Assembly: GCA_013076295.1 (NCBI GenBank)
Contig: RQOL01000906.1
Location: forward strand, 2,046,001 to 2,110,000
Direction of reading: 5' to 3'
Source of the DNA: Sanderia malayensis
Lineage: Eukaryota; Cnidaria; Scyphozoa; Semaeostomeae; Pelagiidae
Length of the DNA: 64,000 bases
The first letter of the stretch is position 1. Every line of letters begins with the position of its first letter. Positions 25,953 through 48,706 of this stretch are shown piece after piece. Under the pieces are notes generated by a model. It saw only the letters and a program-made list of their open reading frames with translations. It had not been told where the DNA came from and searched no databases. The translations under genes were made by a program, and so were the position numbers.

Positions 25953-27432
25953 TCACATACAATACCTTTTTGGTTGAGACATCTCATAAGGTGATGAATA
26001 GTGGCTCGGTGGTCCCCTGTAGTCTGGGTATGGATCATATCTTGGTGGACGATGATCTCTTGCATAATCGTCTCTGCCGTAACTGTCTCTGTAATAGCTG
26101 TCTCTTGGATATGGGTCTCTACCGTAGGACTCTCTTGGCGGAGGATAACGTCTGTAATGAATAGACAGTTGATTATCACAATTCACAACATGATTAATAT
26201 TAGAATAAATAAAATTGTTGTGGGTGTTCAAATATTTGGGCAGGTACCCTGAAAGAAAGCTGCTGTTACTATGGAATCGGAATCTTCACATCAAATGTAT
26301 TATGAAAAGGCGGTCAACAAACAAACCTTCCAGGTGGTGGACTTCTACTTCTCGGTCTGTATTGATATGGATAATCTGATGGTCTTCGTGGTGGTGGTGG
26401 TCCTCTATCATAGCCATCATAGCCTCGAGGGGGTGGTGGACGGTCGTAGGGTCTGTCATATCCTCTGTCGTATTCGTGATAGTCTCTTGGTGGTGGGCCT
26501 CTACTGGAGTAGGAATCTCTAGGAGGTGGTCCCCTACTCCTGTATGCTTCTCCACCATTTCCCGGTGGTCCTCTTGGGCCACTCCGACGTCCTCCATTGG
26601 CCCTTAAAGCAATATAGAAGATTGGAAGATAGTATACCTCTATTTTGATATATTCTTTTTCACATTGGCTGAGGGTTTAAAGATGATAAATAATTCATAA
26701 CATGATATGCAACTATAAACACAATCTTACATCCTTTTGGGACATTCTCTAGCCCTGAAAGGAAACAAAATCGCAATTATTTTTACATGTTCCAGCTAAA
26801 TGAGTCTCACATACCTCTTTACAATAATTTATTTTCATTTACCAATGGCCTTTCTGTCCGCACTCGTAGCATTGATTATCATCCTTGTCGTCAACGTGCA
26901 GTTTACTTCTTGCAATCTATAAGTGATTGTGAAAAACGGGATCTTATCTCACCTACTTGCAATTCATTGATCCGATTCAATTAAATTAAAGTTTTTCTCA
27001 TGAATTATAAGCGTCTTCAAAGATTGCCCATACCTCAACCTGTAAACGACTGTTCTGGAAGTCACATTCGTTTAAATTTGCAACCGCTCTCTTGGCATCT
27101 TCTTTGCTCTCGTAAATCTACCATGAAAGATACTCAAAATAAACCAAAACACATGATTATATGATTACAATTGTTTATCATTTTATTTCATAAGCTAAGA
27201 AAACTATTCGTCAGCTCAGATCTGGGCTATTGACCAGCCATGTTGGTTGAGATGGCTAGAATTAGGCCAAGGCCATTGGGTTGATGGAAAACCTCACCAC
27301 AAAACCAAAATTCTTGACAATATCTGCCCTGACAACATCGCCAAACTGTTTACAAAGGTTCTCTAGATCTTTTTCGGTGCACCTCGGAGGAAGGTTTCCG
27401 ACATATACTTTAGATCCTGCATCCGGTTTCAT
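25953..27432 (-). CDS. RBM4/Lark-like RNA-binding protein: one RRM, one CCHC knuckle, PRDY-rich tail (6 exons, 263 aa)
   Basis: Exons on the minus strand: 27298-27432, 27034-27117, 26843-26916, 26731-26754, 26327-26602, 25953-26151; total 792 nt with agreeing phases. Residues about 8-77 form an RRM with RNP2 VYVGNL and RNP1-like KNFGFVIY. Residues about 94-109 are a retroviral-type zinc knuckle, CYECGQKGHWAREC, split across two exons. The C-terminal 150 residues are low complexity: repeats of PPPRD-Y/S, GYDRG and RDSY. The RRM-knuckle junction resembles RBM4/Lark and also the RRM-knuckle SR proteins SRSF7/Rsf1. The tail has RD/RDY rather than long RS runs. Likely a nuclear splicing or mRNA-processing factor. 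The 24-nt exon 4 is a microexon carrying half the knuckle. No symbol is given because RBM4 has two RRMs and this protein has one. Confidence 0.88.
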
Positions 27433-29800
27433 ATTTTTGCTACTTTCTTTTTTCTCAACAATGAAGTGAGTGTGGCGTGACAGAGGAGAGGAGGCAGCAC
27501 CACAAGTATAAAGCCAATAATGAACAAAGCAAAGTGTCAAGGAAACCATGTGTCAATGTGAGCAGGGCTGCCAGATGTGTCACAAGAAAAACTTCCAGAT
27601 TATTGCCCAGAAAATGGACAAATAGGGCTGGCGGGTGAGTATCATACTTCAACCTGTGCAGAAATACAATTTAACAATTAAATCATTTTTATGCTCCCGA
27701 AAAACTATAAAAGGGCCACATATTGGATTGGAGACTTGGTCGAAAAACTGCACTCTGGAAGCCCTGTCAAGTGTCATGTTGAGTTGTTTGAGCCAAGGTC
27801 GGTCACCAGGCATGCCACAGAAAAACAATTGCCTTGCCAGCCACGAAGATTTAATATTTGACACAGCTCAGAAAATGAAGTGAATGTAAACAATAATTAC
27901 CTCACCAGATATGGCTTTAAATTTTGGAGATATGAATTGCAATTGCGGGTGGCCCCACACGCAATTATATAAACATATATATGGCTATATCCGCATCAAA
28001 GAAGCTATAATCAGTTCTTTTCTGCTTTAGCAGCAACAACAACGTCGTTAACTAGTGCTGTCCAAGTTTGTCTCTCTTGCGCTAGTGTTCTTAAGCTTTC
28101 GAGATCATTTTTCGATTTGAGCTGGGTTATGCTGTTATATCTATTTTCAACGTGTTATGTTTCTTTAGCATAATTATGTCGTTGTGTAATGAAACCGGCA
28201 ATGTAATTACTGGTCTTCCGCGAAACTTCTTTGCATTTGATTTTTCAAAATAGTAATTCATAGCTTTCTGCGCTGGTGTTTCTGGGTGTGATCGTAGAAC
28301 TCCAAATGCATCTATTCTTTAAACAGTCAAAAGCTTGAATCAAATATTGTATATTTTATCAGACAGACATACCATACATAACATACCAGATTGTCATGTT
28401 GAAGTAAAATGAATGCTTTCAAGTTTTAGACATCGTGAAATAACCGAGAAAGGGAGAAGTTTAGAAGTACTGGTTAAGAATTTTTCCGGAGAAAATACTG
28501 TCAACTCTGTCTCCGAAAATACTTCGAACACCCTGGGGAAGCAGCACACCCAAAGAACCAAATTATGTTATCATCAAATTTTCAAAACATAGTTATTCAA
28601 AACAACAACTTAATACATGATTTCGTTTTTTATCCCGAACCCAGCTGAAATCAAATGCTTAATATATCATAATTATTGTTTGTTGTAATATTATTTGTTT
28701 ATTACTTGTTGCAATATTTTAAGTTTAGTTTCTATTAATAGCTGCAGAAGTAAACAATATATATGTAATTGTAAGTAGGTTTGATTTGATAGAAAATGAA
28801 ATTCTGAGAATTCTTATAAAGCTTTATTTTGCATGAAGCACCCCTTTTTACTCTCTATGCATCCCCCCGTCCAGAATATTTTCAGTAATTTGTAACTCCC
28901 GCTATGCTGGCTGAGCATGCGCAATAATGGTTCCATTTTTGCAAATGGCGGCAAGCCCCCTGCGTGAAAGAATGACGGCCTGTTCAGCCAGCTCAACTCA
29001 TGTCCTTTCTCTTCGCGAGAGCTTCTCAAGTAATGCAAGGCCAAGGACGCGTGGAAAGAATGATCGAGGTGGCCATATTGTTTTAACTGAAAGAATGTCG
29101 CCATAACGCAAGCTTTATTCGCTACAAGGTTTGTGGAAAATATCTTCAGATTAATTTATTAGTTTATATTAAATAAATAAATGGCTTAGAAGCATCATAA
29201 AATGAACAATTTTACGGTTTCGTACGATGGGATGCAAGTAGGCTTATTATATTTGACAAAATTTCCGTTTTTGTGATTGAAGACAAGTCGTTGTTTTATC
29301 GTTGTTTACGATTTGGTTTGTCAGCTGATTTGCGTATGTAAGTGGCCCCTCCTGCCGTTTGTACTTGGTATTGGTATCTACTGATGTTTATTATATTTTG
29401 AAAAGTCTATTAAAGATTATATATAAATAAAAATTAATAAGTTACACGAGGAAATTACACGTACTTGTCGAGATATTTTATTCTATATTTTTCACAAAAT
29501 TTAGAGATTTGTGTTGCACTCTATTTAATGGTAGGTATTATTACTTATTAAGTTAGATACTAACTATTCTTAATCTATGAATACTAATTATTATAATTGT
29601 TTACATTAAGTTCAATGATGTAGTGGATTAAACTTCCTACTTAAATGCAATAAATTATTTTGCTGAGACAATACATTTAACAATTTGTGATATGTATTTT
29701 CAAGTTTATCTTCAATTATTTTGCTCAGGCAATACTTTTTAACACAAATGTTTAATAAATATGTGATATACATAAGTTTATCTTTCAGGTTAATGAAATA
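27433..29800. promoter_or_regulatory. Divergent intergenic region between the RRM/CCHC gene and INO80
   Basis: 2.4 kb between divergent genes; the promoters of both should lie here. A good acceptor (TCTTTCAG) at 29788 just upstream of the INO80 ATG implies that INO80 has a 5' UTR intron, so its first exon is somewhere upstream. An ATG frame at 29104-28814 (minus, 96 codons) has no domain or splice support. No repeat family is recognised. Confidence 0.45.
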
Positions 29801-43279
<13,479 letters not shown>

Positions 43280-44229
43280 CGAGAATGACGATTGTTTATT
43301 TCTGTCGATGAATTGAGGAATTGCGGTGTGTATTTTTGTCCTGCAATCTTCTTCCGAGGCCACGCATTTATTGAAACAGACCTGCTGAAGACTGCAGGCT
43401 TCAGAACTCGTGCACCAAAAGAAAGCAAATGACATTGGATTAGATTGACTAGGTCTCTTTGCAAAAACACCATTCAACTAGATTGAAGTATAAGAACACT
43501 GGAATGCTAGCTCTATTGTTAAACTGGGTGCTCAGTTTTTGCCAGCTCTTGTGCGTTTGAAAGGTTGGAAATGCTATTACGAAATACTTATCGTGCACGT
43601 ATTCTTGCAATGCATGCAACTTTGCCACGCAAATGCGTGTGTACTTGCAAAATTAATACCACAGATTGTCAATGCCAGTAGACCAGTAGAGCTATCACTC
43701 CAGTGTTAGGAAAGCACACCAACGTACAAATCATTGCTTATTATGCTGGAATAGTCTATGAATTGCTTTGAGTAATGAAATTTGTAATTTTTTGTTCTTA
43801 CAAAAAGTTGTTGATGGAGGTATAAATTATATTTCATGCTAATTTTTTTGATATATGTGAGGAATATCTTTTGTGAAAGCGTGAAAGCCTATTTCTTGAT
43901 ACCATTGACCTGTTTATAAGAAGTTTGGAACTGTATTTTTTGAGCGTGTCACAAAATGGCTGCCATCGGCATTGTGCCGCTGCCCCAGTTTGTTTTATTC
44001 ACCTCTCCCACCCCTCAATTTGCATGGTATCTCATGCGATTTGTGCATGAGATACCATTTTCAAGTACATTACTCTCAACAACCTCAATCTCATAAATGC
44101 ATCCCCAGGGTCCCATTCCCAAGGACACTTATCAGGGAACTCATGCCAAGTGTCTTCTCCCAGGGGTCTTTTCTCTGTCCCCTTTGGAGCACTGAAAGGA
44201 GGCTGGCGGCAAAGCATGTTAAATGGAAA
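43280..44229. other. Intergenic region between INO80 and MIF4GD
   Basis: Same-strand spacer holding the INO80 3' UTR and the MIF4GD 5' region. The reading frame of MIF4GD remains open upstream to about 43972, but the upstream residues are not conserved-looking, and the ATG at 44230 has a good context. No repeat is recognised. Confidence 0.4.
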
Positions 44230-45202
44230 ATGGCGTCTCCGCGTGAAGGAAATGTGGTTAAAGGAAGAGGTCGTGGAAGAGGCCTTATAGGTGCCTCACA
44301 ACTTAAAACACCCGGCAGTGATCTTCTTGCAGAGAAGTCTGTAAAAGATCTTATTCTACAATTAAAACAGAATGAACTGCAGAAAGCTATTTCTTTTTTA
44401 ACTAGGCCTGCTTTATCGAAAGCAGATGCACAGAATTGCTTGAACGAAGCTGTGTTTGAAATTTGTGAACGCGTATTAAGAGATGTTGAGTTTGTGGAAT
44501 TAGCTGTGGAACTTCTTCTTAAATTATGGGTGATTACAGAAGGAGCTGAGGCTGCTTCGATCCGAAAACCTTTAATATCGCGTCTACAAGAGCTCTATAA
44601 AGCTAAAGATAACTTGTTGGAGGGAGAGCTACGAAATTACTCAACATTGTTGTGCGACTTATTTTGTGTTTTGAAAATCGGAGGAAAGCCAATAAGGGCT
44701 TTAACTGGTCCGGTTTATAAGTGCCTGCAGGATCTGGTGGAGAGAGTTAATGCAGAAAATATAGTAGCATTTCATGCTACTATTTGTAAGCATGGATCTC
44801 TTTTGGAACGAGAGGATGAGGTAATAAGCAACATCTATTATCCTCGTAAATATTAAAAGCAAATATACCTCCAAAAAGTATGAAAATGATAATTAAAGTA
44901 CTGATGCAGCTTTTGTATATTATTTTGTAGTTCCTTTATTTTCTATTAAAAGTGTTATGTTTTTATGGCATAGCAATTTAAATTGCTGATAAATTTTCTG
45001 ACATTTTATTAAATTATTTTTTCAGTCCAAGATGAAAGAGTTGTTAACTTTTATAAGAGATGCTGCAATAAAAGAAACACAAAAGCTGAGAAAATGCATT
45101 TTTCTTGAAGTTATCGAGCTGAAGGCTCAAAATTGGACATTGCCACAAGAAATCAGGGCTTTTTACTCTGACATCATGGCAGAAATCATGGCAAGTGATT
45201 AG
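44230..45202 (+). CDS. MIF4GD: MIF4G-domain-containing protein (MIF4GD/SLIP1-like), 2 exons, 255 aa
   Basis: Exons 44230-44820 and 45026-45202, joined in phase 0. The body is an all-helical MIF4G fold: ELLLKLWV, a central LRNYSTLLCDLFCVLKIGGKP then PVYKCLQDL, and a C-terminal IFLEVIELKAQNWTLPQEI that aligns with the end of vertebrate MIF4GD. In vertebrates MIF4GD binds SLBP and links histone mRNA 3' ends, and DBP5, to translation initiation factors. That function is inferred from the family. Vertebrate MIF4GD is about 222 aa; the extra length here is an N-terminal basic stretch with a GRGRGRG motif. CTIF/PAIP1-type relatives are the alternative but are longer. Confidence 0.8.
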
Positions 45203-45424
45203 TACATGATTTGGATAAACATTTTTCTTTTTTTTGTTCTTATTACATTTTACAAGAAATATTGTATAGTTTTCAATCTAAACTCTATATTTTAATCAGC
45301 TACTGATCTAACCTGTTATAGAAATATTGCTTCAGGTTTAGTTTCCTTATCACAAAATGTTATGTTTTATCATGAAAGTAAAGATTTCAATTTCTGCTTC
45401 CTGCTCTTTCTGATCTGTTGATAT

Positions 45425-45468
45425 CACGTGTTGACTCTTCGTGGAAGCGAGGTTGCTTATCGCACGTG
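45425..45468. promoter_or_regulatory. Two CACGTG E-boxes upstream of THUMPD3
   Basis: Perfect CACGTG palindromes at 45425-45430 and 45463-45468, 38 bp apart and 48-91 bp before the THUMPD3 ATG. Such sites bind USF/MYC/MAX-type bHLH-ZIP factors. The pair suggests that THUMPD3 has its own promoter. Confidence 0.4.
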
Positions 45469-45515
45469 GATTTTGAATTTGTTGACAATGGTGGGTGAAG
45501 AAATGTCATTTCAAG

Positions 45516-46890
45516 ATGGAAGGTGCTGAAGAGAGCTTGAAAGTTTCGGTTTCTTGTGTTCCTGGCTTGGAGTTCATAACAGTATCTGAATGTAACGAAG
45601 TCTTCGGGGTTAAATCACAAAAGGAGACTCGAGGGCGAGTTTCTTTTAGCATTCCTGTCAACATGCTGCAAAAGTTAACAAAATTGCGTTCCGTACACCA
45701 TTATTGGCTTGTCGTGTCGGATTTGAAGAATGTGTGGACAACTTCTGACGGTAAAGAAGAGATTTTACAAAAGCTAGAGGCATGCGTTGACCCTTTGCCG
45801 TGGGATAAAGCTCTATCTGCTTTCGACCAGTTCAGAAACTTTGATACCAGAAAAGGCATGTCTACAACAAGCACGGAAAACAATGATGCAGAAGTTGAAG
45901 AGACTTTGGGGCAGTGTTGTTTGGAAAATAGACGAGAAAGTTTCATGACCTCGACAAGGCAGAGGTCATTGGACTGGTATTACAGACAACCTTCAGGTGT
46001 GAACTTTAGAGTCACGTGTAGCAGAAGTGGCAAGCACTCGTTCACATCGATGGAAGCAGCGAAATACATTGGTTCGGGTGTGAAAGGACATTTCAGCTGG
46101 AATGTCAGCCTGGAGAAATTTGATGTGGAAATTCTCGCATTTATTGACGATGATAAAGTCACTATCGCAATGAAGCTGTCGGATGAAAGTAAACACAACC
46201 GGAATATCACTTGCTTTGGACCCACGACGCTCAGGGCCACTACAGCGTTCTGTCTGCTGAAATTGGCAGGCGTGAAAACAGGTAATTGGTGTTTGAATAC
46301 TGTCTTTGGTTATTATTGCCTGGTTCTTCAAGCAGACGCCCATGGCGTTTATCAAACTATTCGCGATACGCACAGGGCGTTTACTGACAGAAGGAGGCGT
46401 TTGGTTGAAGAATGAATGAATTATAATAATACACTTTTATGCAGGACTAGACATTTCGACTTTTCTGCTGTCATCAATTTGTCCTCATCAATGTTATCAG
46501 TGTGTTTTCTTATTTGTCAAATGATGTTATTTTCATTCAAGAATATAATATTGTATTTCTTTTGTAATTTCAGGTGACATAGTTTGTGATCCAATGTGTG
46601 GAACTGCAGCGATTTCATTGGAAGGAGTCACCAGTTTTCCATCTACTTATCAGATTGGTGGAGAAAACCACAGTGAAGGATGTGAGAATGCAAGGAAGAA
46701 TTTTGAAAATATGGAAAAGAGCTTTGGTGAAATGAAAGATTTAAGGTAATTAAACATTATGATTTAATTTATCATTACAACCCAAATCATCATTATCATT
46801 ATCATCATCATCATAATCATCACTATTATCATCATTGTTGTAATCATCATTATCATTAATCATCATCATCATTATTATCATCATCATTAT

Positions 46891-46925
<35 letters not shown>

Positions 46926-47522
46926 CTATTATTATCATCATTATAATCATCATTATCATTAATCATCATCATCATTAGCATGGTCTCTATTTCAATCTGT
47001 TAGTTGAGTGTCTCAGCATTCAGGCACAGGACAAGAATGGTATATGTATACAAATCCGCAGAGAAAGGGACTACTTTGTTTTTGTTCTTCTAAAATCATT
47101 TATCGTCGTAATCATTGTCTAATTAATAATAAACTTTTCTTTTCAGGGATTTTTCTTTTCCTCACTCAATCATACAATGGGATGCACGAAGAATACCTCT
47201 ACGAGATAGTCTTGTTGACGTTGTGGTATGCGACATGCCGTTCGGCAAACGCATTGGCTATAAAGGTAGAAATTTTCTATTGTACCCTGATGTATTACAT
47301 GAAATGGCTAGAATATGCCGCTCTAATGGTAAAGCGGTACTGCTTACTCAGCATAAATCAGCAATGAACAAGACGTTGGATAAATGCAGGTTTCTGTGGA
47401 AGAAACAAGCGTCGTTCTTCATCAACATGGGTGGACTAAACGTAGGGATTTACGTGTTAAAAAGACATGCTAGGAAGGGTTGTAGTAAACGTGAAGGAAA
47501 AGCTGACACAGTTGACCCTTGA
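45516..47522 (+). CDS. THUMPD3: THUMPD3-like tRNA guanine-N2 methyltransferase, 3 exons, 437 aa
   Basis: Exons 45516-46281, 46574-46745, 47147-47522; total 1314 nt with agreeing phases. Residues about 10-250 contain the ferredoxin-like and THUMP region. The Rossmann methyltransferase begins at GDIVCDPMCGTAAISLEG (SAM-binding motif I, about residue 256). The catalytic motif IV is DMPFGKRIGYKGRN, with D-M-P-F at about residues 342-345, matching the D-L-P-F-G-K-R-x-G signature of THUMPD3. With TRMT112, THUMPD3 makes m2G at position 6 (and 7) of tRNAs; inferred from family. The upstream in-frame codons to 45495 lack an ATG, so the ATG at 45516 is chosen. Vertebrate protein is about 507 aa. Confidence 0.93.
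46785..46977 (+). repeat. (ATC/CAT)n trinucleotide microsatellite
   Basis: Mixed ATC/ATT/AAT triplets in THUMPD3 intron 2, about 190 bp. The Met/Asn/Asp-rich minus-strand frame through it is spurious. Confidence 0.9.
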
Positions 47523-47822
47523 AGAAATTACCGCCCGTGTTTATTTCGTCAATTTCGCGTTAGATATAAATTAATCATACGGTGATCTGTTTTAAATCGT
47601 TTAGCTGGCGAGAGAGAAATGCTTGTTTTCGTTGAAGGACCCAAGTGTGCAATTTCAATAATTCGTTTGCATGCTTATATTGCTTTGGCGTTTTTGTCCA
47701 CCTGTTTAATAATTAAAATTAAATTGGACTGGCTCAGATTTTCCGATATACCTGCCAGAGTGCGAATGGGGATTCGATTTTTTTTATGCCCACACTCGAA
47801 TTCGGTTTTGTGTGTTGCTGTC

Positions 47823-48665
47823 ATGAAGAAATCTCAATCTGTTGTTACTGCGACTAGCCGCGGCGGGAAATGGAATAGAGTGTCCACTGGGCCTGTGGTG
47901 GGAGAGAGAGAAGCAGACAAAGATAGTCGGTCGCAACGAGAGCGTGCTCTGCTGCAGCAGAATGGCGAGAATGTAAACAAGATGCAAAGAGTGCGAAAAA
48001 AGGCTGTCTCGGAGGAACGTTGGAGAAAGAAGAATAGTGTAGACACCAAGGAGAGAAAGAGAACGCGTTCAAACATCGAGGAAACTGAGAGAGCCATTGT
48101 AGTTGCAGAAGAAAAAGAAAGAGCGGACGCAAAAGAAAGAAAAAAAGCCAGTGTAGACATAAAAGATACAAACGGATGTGTAGACAATTCAGAAAAAAAG
48201 GAGACCCTTCTGAATACAAATGCAGCCAATAGTACAAGTGTAGACACGAAGAAAGGTGAGAGCCACAGTGAAGAGACTGGACTGGAAACATGTGTAGACA
48301 CCAGTGAAATAAAGCAGACTGATATTTCTGAAGGCACACAGACTAATAGTCCCAACATTGTTAGCAAAAAGAAAAATTCAGCAACCGAAACAGCAACCAA
48401 TGAAGATGCAAACCTTGTGCACTTGAAAGAAGATGTTGCGACGGGCAGTCAGGAAGTGACGGTGGTTGACAGACCAAAGAAAAGAGGCACACCGTTGAAT
48501 AATTTTGCAGAGCGTAATGCTGCAGCCATTGAAAGAAAACGACAAGCAGAGCTGATTTATTGGAAACTTGACATGGAGGAAATTATGCTTAAATTAAAAA
48601 GGATCAACAGGTCTCTCGATGCAAGACTCAACAAATTATCTCAGACTGAACAGATGAATTTTTAA
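47823..48665 (+). CDS. Unrecognised charged protein with repeated V-D-x-x-(K/E) motifs, single exon, 280 aa
   Basis: I do not recognise this gene. The frame opens at 47619, but the upstream part is hydrophobic and unlike the rest, so the ATG at 47823 (MKKSQSVVTATSRGGKWNRV) is preferred. The middle is rich in Lys, Glu, Arg and Thr and carries spaced motifs SVDTKE, SVDIKD, CVDNSE, SVDTKK and CVDTSE. The last 60 residues are predicted helical and basic-amphipathic (LNNFAERNAAAIERKRQAEL, then IMLKLKRINRSLDARLN), like a coiled coil. No signal peptide or enzyme motif. It lies 300 bp after THUMPD3 on the same strand and 41 bp from the end of DCAF5 on the other. The coding potential of the long frame is good, but the function is unknown. 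Confidence 0.65.
   Translation: MKKSQSVVTATSRGGKWNRVSTGPVVGEREADKDSRSQRERALLQQNGENVNKMQRVRKKAVSEERWRKKNSVDTKERKRTRSNIEETERAIVVAEEKERADAKERKKASVDIKDTNGCVDNSEKKETLLNTNAANSTSVDTKKGESHSEETGLETCVDTSEIKQTDISEGTQTNSPNIVSKKKNSATETATNEDANLVHLKEDVATGSQEVTVVDRPKKRGTPLNNFAERNAAAIERKRQAELIYWKLDMEEIMLKLKRINRSLDARLNKLSQTEQMNF
48556..48561 (-). terminator. Candidate AATAAA for DCAF5 inside the neighbouring coding region
   Basis: Minus-strand AATAAA 146 nt past the DCAF5 stop. It lies within the 3' coding part of the plus-strand gene, so the two mRNAs would overlap if it is used. Confidence 0.3.
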
Positions 48666-48706
48666 GTTAAACACAATAATCAGCTATAATCATAATTATA
48701 TAATTG

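Noticed and set aside
28814..29104. 96-codon minus-strand ATG frame between the RNA-binding gene and INO80
   Set aside because: No domain or homologue recognised and the opposite strand is equally open in part.
47834..48400. Minus-strand frames of 161-188 codons
   Set aside because: Shadows of the charged plus-strand gene; Ser/Phe/Leu-rich composition is the antisense of Lys/Glu-rich codons.
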